Assembly: GCF_007995065.1 (NCBI RefSeq)
Contig: NZ_VOQR01000001.1
Span: forward strand, 3,103,001 to 3,167,000
Direction of reading: 5' to 3'
Source of the DNA: Sphingomonas ginsenosidivorax
GTDB lineage: Bacteria; Pseudomonadota; Alphaproteobacteria; Sphingomonadales; Sphingomonadaceae
DNA: 64,000 bases
How positions within the stretch are numbered: the first letter of the stretch is position 1; each line of letters begins with the position of its first letter. The notes beneath the pieces are model-generated. The model was not told the DNA's origin. It saw only the letters and a program-made list of their open reading frames with translations, and searched no databases. This document shows positions 48,796-57,478 of the stretch, one piece after another. Both the position numbers and the translations under genes were made by a program.

Positions 48796-51700
48796 ATGCT
48801 GTCCCGCATCGTAACGCTCGCCGTCGAGAAGCGCTGGCTCGTCCTCCTCCTGACGCTCGCCGCGGCGCTTGCCGGGGTCTTCGCGATCCAGCGGCTGCCA
48901 GTCGACGCCGTCCCCGACATCACCAACAACCAGGTGCAGATCAACGTCGTCGCGCCCGCTTTGTCGCCCGACCAGATCGAGAAGCAGGTCGCGTTCACGG
49001 TCGAGACCGCGCTCGCCGGCATTCCCGGTCTCGAATATAGCCGCTCGCTCAGCCGCAACGGGTTCGCGCAGGTCACCGCCGTGTTCGACGAGAAGACCGA
49101 CATCTATTTCGCGCGCGCGCAGGTGGCGGAACGGCTGCGGACCGCCGAGGCCGATCTGCCCGACGGCGTGACGCCCGAGATGGGGCCGATCGCCACCGGC
49201 CTCGGCGACATCTTCATGTGGACGGTCGAATATCGCGAGCTCGACCAGGTCAACCACCGAAACGGCGAGCCCGGCCTGCAGAAGGACGGCAGCTACATCA
49301 CCCCCGAGGGCGACCATCTCGTCTCCGAACCCGACAAGGCGACCTATCTGCGCACCGTGCAGGACTGGATCGTCACGCCGCAGCTCAAGAGCAGCGCGGG
49401 CCTCGCCGGCGTCGACAGCCTGGGCGGCTATACCAAGCAATATCTCGTCGTCCCTGACATCCAGCGGATGGCGGCGATGACAATCACGCTGCAGGACCTC
49501 GCCACCGCGCTCGAGCGCAACAACACGAGCGCCGGCGCAGGAATCGTCGACCGCAACGGCGAAGGTCTCGCGGTCCGCGCCGACGGCCGCGTCCGCAACG
49601 CCGACGAACTCGCCCGCACCGTCGTCGCGACGCGCGAGAGCGTGCCGATCCTGCTCAACCAGATCGCCACCGTCCGCACCGGCCAGGCACTGCGCATGGG
49701 GTCGGCGTCGGAGAACGGTCACGAAGTCGTCGTCGGCACCGCGGTGATGCGGATCGGCGAGAACAGCCGCACCGTCTCGACCGGCGTGGGCAAGCGGCTG
49801 GAGGAGATCGGCCGTGCGCTCCCCGTCGACGTCGTCGCGAAACCCGTGCTCAACCGCACCGAGCTGGTGAATTCGACGATCGCGACCGTCGGCCGCAATC
49901 TCGCCGAAGGGGCGGTGCTGGTCATCGTCGTTCTGTTCGTGCTGCTCGGCAATTTCCGCGCCGCGCTAATCGCCGCGCTGGTGATCCCGGTCACGATGCT
50001 GCTCACCGGCATCGGCATGCTGAAGGCGGGCGTGTCTGCGAACCTGATGAGTCTGGGCGCACTCGACTTCGGCCTGATCGTCGACGGCGCCGTCATCATC
50101 GTCGAGAATGCGCTGCGTCGCCTCGGCGAGGCACAGCATGGCAGTGACGGACCGCTGCCGCTTCGCGACAGGCTGGACCTGGTCGCTGCATCGGCACGCG
50201 AGATGATCCGGCCGTCGGTCTATGGCCAGGCGATCATCATCCTCGTCTACGCCCCGCTGCTGACCTTCACCGGCGTCGAGGGCAAGATGTTCGAACCGAT
50301 GGCGCTGACCGTCATCATCGCGCTCGTCTTCGCCTTCATCCTGTCGATGACGTTCGTCCCCGCGGCCATCGCGATCTGGCTGAGCAAACCGGTCGACGAG
50401 ACGGAGAGCCGCATCGTCGGCTGGTTACGCCGCCGCTACGCGCCGGGGCTCGGCAAGGCGATGCGCCGCCCGGGCCTGACGCTCGGGATCGCGGTCGGCG
50501 CGCTCGCCATCGCCGGCGTCGCCTTCACTACGCTCGGCCAGGAGTTCCTTCCGCAGCTCGACGAAGGCAACATCCTCGTCCAGGCGGTCCGCATCCCCGG
50601 CACCTCGGTCGACCAGAGCCAGGCGATGCAGTTCCAGGTCGAGAAGATGCTCGCACGCCAGCCCGAGGTCCGCTTCGCCTTCTCGCGCACCGGCACGTCC
50701 GAGATCGCGAGCGATCCGATGCCGCCCAACGCGACCGACACCTTCGTCATCCTGAAGCCGAGGGCCGAATGGCCCGACCCGGGCCTCGCCAAGGAGGCGC
50801 TGGTCGACCGGATTGAGACGCGGCTCTCGACGCTGCCCGGCAATGCGTACGAGATTACCCAGCCGATCCAGATGCGCTTCAACGAACTGATCGCGGGCGT
50901 GCGCGGCGACATCGCGGTCAAGGTGTTTGGTGACGACTTCGGGGGCATGAACGCCGCCGCCGAGCGCATCGCCAATGTCCTGCGCGGCACGCGCGGCGCG
51001 GTCGACGTGCGCGTCGAACAGACGGAAGGGCTGCCAATGCTCGACATCCGGCCGAACCGCATGGCGATGTCGCGGATCGGCGTCACTGCGGGGGACGTGC
51101 AGGATACGGTTGCGGCAGCGATCGGCGGGCGCGAGGCCGGGCTGATTTTCGAAGGCGACCGCCGCTTCCCTGTCGTAATCCGCCTGTCCGAGGCGTCGCG
51201 TTCCGACCTGACGCAGGTGGCGCAGGTGCCGGTGCCGACCTCGGCGGGCGGGTTCGTGCCGCTGTCGACCGTCGCCGACATCGCGGTCGTCGACGGCCCC
51301 AACCAGATCAGCCGCGAGAACGGCAAGCGACGCGTGGTCGTCCAGGCGAACGTCCGCGACCGCGACGTCGCCGGCGTCGTGGCCGACGCGCGCGCCGCGA
51401 TCGACGCGCAGGTGAAGATGCCGCCGGCCACCTATGTCGAATGGGGCGGCCAGTTCGAGAACCTCGCCTCGGCACGCGACCGGCTGCTGCTCGTCGTGCC
51501 GGTCTGTTTCGCGGTCATCATGCTGCTGCTGTACGGCGCGCTCGGATCGGTCCGCGACGCGGTGATCGTCTTCACGGGCGTGCCGCTCGCGCTGGTCGGC
51601 GGCGTGCTCGCACTGGTGCTGCGCGGCATGCCCTTCTCGGTCTCAGCGGCGGTCGGCTTCATCGCGCTGTCGGGGATCGCGGTGCTCAACGGGCTGGTCA

Positions 51701-52008
51701 TGGTGTCGTCGATCCACGACCTGATGGCCAATGGCATGGAAAGGGTCCGCGCCGCGCACGACGGCGCGCTCGCCCGGTTGCGCCCCGTGGCGATGACCGC
51801 GCTCGTCGCCAGCCTCGGCTTCGTCCCGATGGCGCTCGGCCACGGGGCCGGCGCCGAAGTGCAGAAGCCGCTTGCGACCGTCGTCATCGGCGGGCTCATC
51901 TCGGCGACGCTGCTGACGCTCTTCGTCCTCCCGACGCTCTACGCGCGGTTCGGCGACGGCGGCGTTCTACTTTCGGTCAATCTGCGCCGTCGAGGATCCG
52001 TCCAATGA
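48796..52008 (+). CDS. czcA: CzcA-like heavy-metal RND efflux pump (HME family)
   Basis: 1070-residue proton-driven transporter with two sets of six TM segments. The HME signature in TM4 is LGALDFGLIVDGAVIIVEN (Asp424, Asp430), the DFG/DGxxxxxEN pattern of Zn/Co/Cd pumps (HME1-type). N-terminal LPVDAVPDITNNQVQI and the metal-path regions are typical. It is 3 bp behind czcB. The narrow metal range cannot be set from sequence. No CzcR/S two-component regulator is seen in the window. Confidence 0.95.
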   Translation: MLSRIVTLAVEKRWLVLLLTLAAALAGVFAIQRLPVDAVPDITNNQVQINVVAPALSPDQIEKQVAFTVETALAGIPGLEYSRSLSRNGFAQVTAVFDEKTDIYFARAQVAERLRTAEADLPDGVTPEMGPIATGLGDIFMWTVEYRELDQVNHRNGEPGLQKDGSYITPEGDHLVSEPDKATYLRTVQDWIVTPQLKSSAGLAGVDSLGGYTKQYLVVPDIQRMAAMTITLQDLATALERNNTSAGAGIVDRNGEGLAVRADGRVRNADELARTVVATRESVPILLNQIATVRTGQALRMGSASENGHEVVVGTAVMRIGENSRTVSTGVGKRLEEIGRALPVDVVAKPVLNRTELVNSTIATVGRNLAEGAVLVIVVLFVLLGNFRAALIAALVIPVTMLLTGIGMLKAGVSANLMSLGALDFGLIVDGAVIIVENALRRLGEAQHGSDGPLPLRDRLDLVAASAREMIRPSVYGQAIIILVYAPLLTFTGVEGKMFEPMALTVIIALVFAFILSMTFVPAAIAIWLSKPVDETESRIVGWLRRRYAPGLGKAMRRPGLTLGIAVGALAIAGVAFTTLGQEFLPQLDEGNILVQAVRIPGTSVDQSQAMQFQVEKMLARQPEVRFAFSRTGTSEIASDPMPPNATDTFVILKPRAEWPDPGLAKEALVDRIETRLSTLPGNAYEITQPIQMRFNELIAGVRGDIAVKVFGDDFGGMNAAAERIANVLRGTRGAVDVRVEQTEGLPMLDIRPNRMAMSRIGVTAGDVQDTVAAAIGGREAGLIFEGDRRFPVVIRLSEASRSDLTQVAQVPVPTSAGGFVPLSTVADIAVVDGPNQISRENGKRRVVVQANVRDRDVAGVVADARAAIDAQVKMPPATYVEWGGQFENLASARDRLLLVVPVCFAVIMLLLYGALGSVRDAVIVFTGVPLALVGGVLALVLRGMPFSVSAAVGFIALSGIAVLNGLVMVSSIHDLMANGMERVRAAHDGALARLRPVAMTALVASLGFVPMALGHGAGAEVQKPLATVVIGGLISATLLTLFVLPTLYARFGDGGVLLSVNLRRRGSVQ

Positions 52009-52067
52009 GGGGAACGGCGAATGTCAGTGCACGTGCGAAGGCACAGCGCGATCCCGAATGATTCCCT

Positions 52068-52085
52068 CGGGTGGTTTTCCACCCG
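52068..52085 (+). terminator. Hairpin 60 bp after czcA (possible terminator)
   Basis: CGGGTGG pairs perfectly with CCACCCG across a TTTT loop. No T-run follows, but its place after the last czc gene fits an operon end. Confidence 0.5.
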
Positions 52086-52286
52086 ACAATCCGCGCGGCG
52101 GTGGGCCATCCTAGTCTAAGATTGCAGCGGCTCCTCAAGGTGCGCACGCGCGAACATCGTTCGTGCAACGCTGAAAAGCTCGATCATGCGATATTCGAGA
52201 ACGTAAGCGCGGATTCACGTCCCGGAAGGAGTGACTAGGGCTGTGATTTCCAGATGGCTCCAGTTGCAGCATGGAGTAGCGTACCT

Positions 52287-52994
52287 TCATCCGGGTGGAT
52301 CTGCCTGCGCGGGCCTTCCGCACGCTAGCCGACGGTATGCCACCAGATGCTGCATGAAGCAGCCGTCGTCATGTACGCGCACGTGGTGGAATCGGCCTTC
52401 GAACAGCGCCTCGAAACAGCGCGTCGGCGGACTCATCATGCGATGAAGACCGCCGGTGTCTCGATAGATCCAGTGGTTCGACTGCCCGGCACGGCGAGAG
52501 CGAAATCCGGTCGTCTTGGCGAAGCTGGAGCTGTCGAACGTGTCGATCGCTTCGATCGGCAGCACTTCGATATAGATCGATCCGTCAGGCCTGAGCGCCG
52601 AGACCGCCTTGGTAAGGAGCGTGGCGATCTGCGACCAGTCGGCCAGATAGCAATAGGCCCCCCAGAACACGGTAATCAGATCGAAGGCGTCAGGCGTCGG
52701 TTCGAAGGTGCGCAGATCATCACAAACGAAGGTGGCATGAGGCGCGGCAATGCGCGCCTTGGCTAGCTGCGATGCGCTTGCATCCACGCCGGTCATCTGC
52801 GCCCGCCCCGCCAGGTGAGCAAAATGCCAAGCCTGTCCACAGGCCAGATCGAGCCAACGGGTCTGCGGGCCGCGGTCCAGCAAGAAGTCGAGTATTCTCA
52901 GATTGGCCGCGTGCTTGGCAGGCCATGGATCGATGTAGAGCGCGGCATAGGTATCGCAGTAACCCCGCGAATAAATCTCGCTGACTGCCGTCAT
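52287..52994 (-). CDS. Class I SAM-dependent methyltransferase
   Basis: 235-residue Rossmann-type methyltransferase. Motif I is LDLACGQAWH (SAM-binding), the acidic loop is TGVDAS, followed by DAFDLITVFWGAYCYL and LRPDGSIYIEVL. The C-terminal part carries aromatic and His residues that may bind the substrate. ATG 52994 overlaps the stop of the upstream gene (ATGA); an in-frame TTG at 53000 is not needed. Last gene of the five-gene operon; it may methylate a peptide or small molecule made there. Confidence 0.87.
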   Translation of the reverse strand: MTAVSEIYSRGYCDTYAALYIDPWPAKHAANLRILDFLLDRGPQTRWLDLACGQAWHFAHLAGRAQMTGVDASASQLAKARIAAPHATFVCDDLRTFEPTPDAFDLITVFWGAYCYLADWSQIATLLTKAVSALRPDGSIYIEVLPIEAIDTFDSSSFAKTTGFRSRRAGQSNHWIYRDTGGLHRMMSPPTRCFEALFEGRFHHVRVHDDGCFMQHLVAYRRLACGRPAQADPPG

Positions 52995-53962
52995 GGCCAA
53001 TACTCTGCAGATGCAGTGGCACCATGGCGAACGGGTTTGAGATAAACATAGGGGGCGTTTTCACCGGCACGCATCCTGACGCCAAGAAACGCGATTTCGG
53101 CTGTCTGTGCAGCGGCGGCATGCGCAACGTTGTCAGCAAAGCCTGAAGAGATCGCGCAGAACTGATCAAGCGTGGCTAGGCACCCTTGCGCATCCAGCCC
53201 GAGGCAGTGGTTGCACAGATCAAGCTTGCTACCGCGCCCGTCACCTGTGACGGCAAACGTGCTGCAAAAGGTCAACGCACCCGCCGAGGCGCGGCTTAGT
53301 GCTCCCTCATGGCTTCCGAACCGCCAGAGCGGCAGATCGAAACCGATCTCGCGCGGAATGCTCTGCATGCCGACGGGCGGCTTCCAATAAATGTTCACCG
53401 AAAGATTGCCGGTCCGTGACCCCTGCATGCTGTACGCCTGCACGGTGCAGACCGCGTGAATCGCTGTGACCGCCGCGCGATGCTGGTCGATGTTGGCTTC
53501 CGCGATCAGCCGCTCGGCCTGTTCATCGGGGCTGCGGCTGCGTGCTGTGACATAGATGGCCACCCCTGCACGGCTTGGATCCGCAGCGAGCCAGATATCG
53601 CCGCTGCGGCGTTCGGACACCTGTTCGAACGAGGGTGCGAGCATGGCCATGAACCGGCGGCAGCGATCGGCTGCACGGGCGCTGCACCGACTCTGAAGCT
53701 GGGCAAAGGCGGCAAGATTGGAGCCCTGCCGGTCAACTTCGTCGCGGCCCAGACGAAACGGATCGACGATCAATCGTACGCTGCGATGTCCGTCGCCCGT
53801 GTCGGCAATAGCGATCTGGAACGGCGTGCCATCATTGTTGAGGGTCGAATGCCATAACGTCGGATCATCGTCCGGCCTGACTTGCCGAAACAGCGCATGG
53901 ACACCACGAGCCGCAGGCACCGTGGCCTCGACATGGTGCAGCAAGTTCAGGTGATCGTCCAT
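52991..53962 (-). CDS. Cys-containing protein of unknown family
   Basis: 323 residues, not recognised. Visible: an N-terminal region with STLNNDGTPFQIAIAD then VRLIVDPF; beta strands repeating a pattern (VAIYVTARS, LSVNIYWKPP, APYVYLKPV); a Cys cluster DLCNHCLGLDAQGC; and an FDLPLWRFGSHEG loop. The DGxPF...VRxxxxP arrangement and repeated YxKP strands faintly recall ABBA-fold aromatic prenyltransferases, but the usual Glu is Gln here and I would not assign that function. ATG 53962; overlaps the upstream membrane-protein gene by 16 bp and the methyltransferase by 4 bp. Confidence 0.6.
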   Translation of the reverse strand: MDDHLNLLHHVEATVPAARGVHALFRQVRPDDDPTLWHSTLNNDGTPFQIAIADTGDGHRSVRLIVDPFRLGRDEVDRQGSNLAAFAQLQSRCSARAADRCRRFMAMLAPSFEQVSERRSGDIWLAADPSRAGVAIYVTARSRSPDEQAERLIAEANIDQHRAAVTAIHAVCTVQAYSMQGSRTGNLSVNIYWKPPVGMQSIPREIGFDLPLWRFGSHEGALSRASAGALTFCSTFAVTGDGRGSKLDLCNHCLGLDAQGCLATLDQFCAISSGFADNVAHAAAAQTAEIAFLGVRMRAGENAPYVYLKPVRHGATASAEYWP

Positions 53963-54417
53963 GTAGCGATCCCGCTCTCGTCGAGGTGGAGGAAGAACAA
54001 CATCCCGGTCAGCGCCGCGAGCCCGAGATTGCGCAGCGCCACGGCTGGACCCGATGTGTGGCCGGCAAGCAGCGGACTGCACTGACACCGGAAGGGCCGC
54101 TTCAGTAGCGCTAGGCGCAGCGACAGCGCGGCAAAGATCAACAGTAGCGCAATCGCGCCTGCAGACCCGATCCTAATGCCCAACCGGCTCCACGCGATAA
54201 GTAGGATCCCGCCGATTGTGATCTCCGCCGTTAAAAGGCCGTTGCTTACCAAGCGGACCAGAAGCGGATTGTGTATCCCGTGGTGGCGCACCATCCGCTC
54301 TAGGCTTGATCGCCGCATCGCCTTGGAAACGCCTGCGCTCAGGAAGATCATGCCGATAAGGACTTTCAACCCGACCGCCAGCCACCACACGCCATGGGCT
54401 ATCAGGGGGTCCCGCAT
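53947..54417 (-). CDS. MauE/DoxX-like redox-associated membrane protein
   Basis: 156 residues with four predicted TM helices. The first helix block (VGLKVLIGMIFLSAGVSKAM) and RMVRHHGI are typical of DoxX/MauE, as is the RCQCSP pair of cysteines in the second loop. MauE is needed to keep disulphide-containing periplasmic proteins, such as methylamine dehydrogenase, properly folded. Here it lies 12 bp after the Gly-rich gene and overlaps the unknown gene. It suggests disulphide handling of an exported product. Confidence 0.8.
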   Translation of the reverse strand: MRDPLIAHGVWWLAVGLKVLIGMIFLSAGVSKAMRRSSLERMVRHHGIHNPLLVRLVSNGLLTAEITIGGILLIAWSRLGIRIGSAGAIALLLIFAALSLRLALLKRPFRCQCSPLLAGHTSGPAVALRNLGLAALTGMLFFLHLDESGIATWTIT

Positions 54418-54429
54418 GATCGGCCGACG

Positions 54430-55092
54430 TCAGGGAATCTGCACCAGGATCGCCGATCCGAGCGACCCGTTCGCGCCATTGGCGCCGGTATCGCCGGGAG
54501 CTCCTGGATTGCCCTGAGCCGCCGCGTTGCCGGTGCCGCCGCGCCGGCCACCCTGCCCCGGCGAACCGCCGGGACCGCCTGCGCCACCGGTACCCCCCTG
54601 GCCGCCGCCCATCACCGCCGTATAGCTCGGTATCGGAACCCCGGTCTGGTAGCGGATCACGACGGTGCCACCGTTTCCGCCCTTACCGCCGTTTCCGCCG
54701 CGGCCGCCCGTCGCTCCATCGCCGCCGCGCCCCCCATTCTCGTCCGACTCGCAGCCCTGACCGTTTCCGCCATTGCCGCCGCTGCCACCGGCTCCGCCCG
54801 GGCCGCCCATGCCGCCGTTGCCGCCGCCGCCGCCCGACCCTTCCACGTTGAAGCCGGTCAGGAATTCGGAAACGGAGATGGTCAGCGAACCGCCGTCCTG
54901 CCCGGCAAAGCCGTTCGTCCCGTTCGACCCCGGCGAGCCGTTGTTGCCTGGGCCACCACCCGTGCCGGCATCGTCGCCGTCCCAGTGGCATGCGGCATTC
55001 TGCCCTTGTCCGCCCGAGCCGCCTTGCTGGCCACCCGTGCCGTTGGTTCCGTTGGCACCCGGCGTGCCGTTGAGGAGGATATTAAAAGACAT
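54430..55092 (-). CDS. Collagen-like glycine-rich protein
   Basis: 220 residues, about 45 percent Gly, with Gly-X-Y stretches ([44 protein letters not shown]) and much Asn, Thr and Ser. A non-repetitive core [16 protein letters not shown] and a strand [20 protein letters not shown] interrupt them, and there are two cysteines ([15 protein letters not shown]). It starts MSFNILLNG and has no classical signal peptide. The ATG has AGGAG 7 nt upstream. It is the likely structural or substrate product of this operon; similar Gly-rich proteins form fibres or surface layers. The biological role is unknown. Confidence 0.75.
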   Translation of the reverse strand: MSFNILLNGTPGANGTNGTGGQQGGSGGQGQNAACHWDGDDAGTGGGPGNNGSPGSNGTNGFAGQDGGSLTISVSEFLTGFNVEGSGGGGGNGGMGGPGGAGGSGGNGGNGQGCESDENGGRGGDGATGGRGGNGGKGGNGGTVVIRYQTGVPIPSYTAVMGGGQGGTGGAGGPGGSPGQGGRRGGTGNAAAQGNPGAPGDTGANGANGSLGSAILVQIP

Positions 55093-55115
55093 GGCAATCT
55101 CCTGAAATCGGTCGC

Positions 55116-55721
55116 TCAAAGTCCTTTGAAGCTGGCTGCGTGCACGGTGGAATGAGTGCCGGACTTGAATTTTATGCGCCCGGTTTTCTCGACGGTGATG
55201 TGATGGGCAAACAACGCCGCGGACTGGACATTCAGCGTCGCACCCTTGCCCACATGGATGTTCTTGAACAGAAAGATCTGGATCTTGATACCGGCGGTCT
55301 TGATCCACTTGTCGACCGCTTCGATCTGTCTCCGATCGATACGCTTGCTGTCACCGAAGACATATTCCGCGCTGATGTCGTACAGGCGTTTGGTGGTTGC
55401 CACGTCTTGCGCCGCGGCCCCGGCCAACACCAGCGGCGGAATGCGCTGCGACAAGGGCACGCGGTCTCCCAGCGTAGGGCGGATTGGTGTTTGCGGCCTT
55501 GCCTGGGGGTCGGTTTCCTCCACGGCGTCGTCGGGAATGCCCATGACCTGCTTGACGCGCCGAATCGAATCGAGCGTCATGCGGTCCAGATAACTCTTGA
55601 AACGGTCGTTGCGCGGATCGAGGTCTATCGTTGTTCCGGCCTCGACGTTGAGGTCTTCGAGATTCCCGTCATGCACTAGCCCGATAGACTTCAGTCTTTC
55701 GGCGATAGACAATTCTGGCAT
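55116..55721 (-). CDS. Putative parallel beta-helix protein, first gene of the Gly-rich operon
   Basis: 201 residues, not recognised. The N-terminal half is charged ([38 protein letters not shown]) with a helical hairpin; the C-terminal 60 residues repeat short hydrophobic strands ([33 protein letters not shown]) of a parallel beta-helix or bactofilin-like shape. Start ATG 55721 has AGGAGA 7 nt upstream. The Gly-rich gene follows after 23 bp. It could nucleate or anchor the Gly-rich protein. Confidence 0.6.
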   Translation of the reverse strand: MPELSIAERLKSIGLVHDGNLEDLNVEAGTTIDLDPRNDRFKSYLDRMTLDSIRRVKQVMGIPDDAVEETDPQARPQTPIRPTLGDRVPLSQRIPPLVLAGAAAQDVATTKRLYDISAEYVFGDSKRIDRRQIEAVDKWIKTAGIKIQIFLFKNIHVGKGATLNVQSAALFAHHITVEKTGRIKFKSGTHSTVHAASFKGL

Positions 55722-56430
55722 TGCTTTTCTCCTGCGCTGAAAGTGCAAAGACGTTCTCCAGCGTGGCATAGCCGCGCAGGATAGCGCCAGTTACCGAGCG
55801 TCGGGCATAACAATCCACCCACCATAACAGATGATGGTAGCCCAGACTGCAGAGCCGTGCTTGTTGACACACCCTATATATTGATGGCGCTCTCATCGAG
55901 TCGCTCACAATAGTGTTGTGTGACTGATCAATTCGGGAGTCAAATCATACTGAAGCAAATACCAGCCTGATTGATCCGTAATCGACTATCAATGTGGGCT
56001 ACCCGATCAGCCTCGACTGTAACGGATTTGTTTTGTTTGGATTTAGTCAGTTAATGCGATCTAAATCGCGCCAAGTGACGTCTGCTGGACTTGAAAGCGG
56101 AATACGTGGAGAGGCCTCAGGTACACCATCAACGCTGGCTAGCCAGGGCAGCGCAACGTCTTGATGTGCTCTGGCAGATGCTATGACAGCTTCCGGAAAG
56201 AGGGTCACAGACCGAAGGGTTGGGACGGGATCGCGAAGCGGACGGACTGTTTCAGCGTTGGAACTTATGCAGATTTGGTCAGGACGGGATGGTCGGGATC
56301 GCGGCCCTGAACGACTAGCGCAAGCAGAGAGCCGCCGACTTCGCAGCGGCGCTGACCCGGTTCCGGACGTACGGCGACAGTTTCGTTTCTACCAATCTCG
56401 GCCTTCCGATCATCAATAGGCCTTTACCCT
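55722..56430. other. AT-rich intergenic region upstream of the Gly-rich operon
   Basis: 709 bp with no convincing gene. One stretch (55921-55980) is only about 42 percent GC against two thirds elsewhere. It contains TTGTTGACACACC and CCCTATATATTGATGG near 55861-55886, and several poly-T/A runs near 56025. A 78-codon frame at 56183-56419 has no ribosome site and odd composition; I do not call it. Probably acquired DNA that holds the operon promoter. Confidence 0.55.
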
Positions 56431-57258
56431 TCAGACTAGCCAATCCGCCGTGATCTCGCCCCTATGCCCCTCCGGCGCCAGCGCGGCGCGCAGCGCTTCC
56501 AGCAGGGGCGGTAGCGCCTGGGTGAAGGCGAAGGGTGGGTTGACGATGTAAAGGCCTGCACCGTTGTAGATGTCGGGCTGATCGCTGTCGTACAACCAGT
56601 GCTCGATCTGCAGCAATTTGGGTATGCCGAGCCTGCGCAACTGGTCCTTCCACCGCTCGTGCGTGGTGCGCTCTTTCAGCGGGTACCAGATCACCGTCAC
56701 GCCGTGCGCCCATTTGCGGTGCGCGGCGGCGAGGGTTGCCGTGATGCGGGCGCGCTCATCGGGCTGTTCGTACGGCGGGTCGACGACCACGACGCCGCGC
56801 GCGGTTCGCGGCGGCACCATCGCCAGCCATAGCTCGTAGGCGTCGCGCTCGTGCACGGCAGCGGCGGTGCCGCGCATCACGCCGCGAAGCGTATAGGCGT
56901 CATCGGGGTGTTTTTCGTTCAAGACGAGCACATCCTGCGGGCGCAGAAGCTGCGCCAGGACCCGCGGCGAACCGGGGTAGAGGCGTGGCTGGACGTCGAC
57001 ATTCACCGCCTCCACGACGGCGCGATAGTCTGCCAGCAAGGGGTTCGGGTCGGCAAAGGCCCTGAGCACGCCCTGCGTGGCCTCGCCGGTCCGTCGGGCC
57101 GCCTCACCGTCGAGATCGTACAGCCCGCAGCCGGCGTGCGTGTCGATCAGGGTCAGCGCGCCCGGCTTTTGCTGCAAGGCCCGCACCAGCGCGATCAGCA
57201 GGCTGTGCTTCACGACGTCGGCGCTGTTGCCCGCATGGAAGGAATGGCGATAATTCAT
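56431..57258 (-). CDS. rlmJ: 23S rRNA (adenine(2030)-N6)-methyltransferase RlmJ
   Basis: 275-residue SAM methyltransferase that makes m6A2030 in 23S rRNA before subunit assembly. The whole protein follows RlmJ: N-terminal NYRHSFHAGNSADVVKH, DTHAGCGLYDL in the SAM site, VVVVDPPYEQ as catalytic motif IV, and IWYPLKERTTHERWKDQL. ATG 57258 starts the family signature. It is a stand-alone housekeeping gene. Confidence 0.95.
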   Translation of the reverse strand: MNYRHSFHAGNSADVVKHSLLIALVRALQQKPGALTLIDTHAGCGLYDLDGEAARRTGEATQGVLRAFADPNPLLADYRAVVEAVNVDVQPRLYPGSPRVLAQLLRPQDVLVLNEKHPDDAYTLRGVMRGTAAAVHERDAYELWLAMVPPRTARGVVVVDPPYEQPDERARITATLAAAHRKWAHGVTVIWYPLKERTTHERWKDQLRRLGIPKLLQIEHWLYDSDQPDIYNGAGLYIVNPPFAFTQALPPLLEALRAALAPEGHRGEITADWLV

Positions 57259-57478
57259 TGCGGCTCAAAACCCTGACGATCTGTCGTCATCCGTGCCGCC
57301 CGCCGCGGTTGCGACGCGCGAGGCGACGGATGGGACGAATCCGGTGCTCGTATAAAGCCGGGCGGCAACCTTCAACGCACTTCTTCGCAAGGTCCCGAAC
57401 CGCGCGCGCGGTCGCGCGCCACCGTGACCGCAGCCGCCGCCCGCGTCGATCCGGGACGACTATGGGCGGCGTCGCGAC

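Noticed and set aside
55864..55886. TTGACA followed by TATATA as a promoter upstream of the Gly-rich operon
   Set aside because: It reads on the plus strand, away from the operon, and the spacing to a -10 is wrong.
56183..56419. 78-codon frame in the AT-rich tract
   Set aside because: No ribosome site, Arg/Ser-rich composition and no resemblance to any family.
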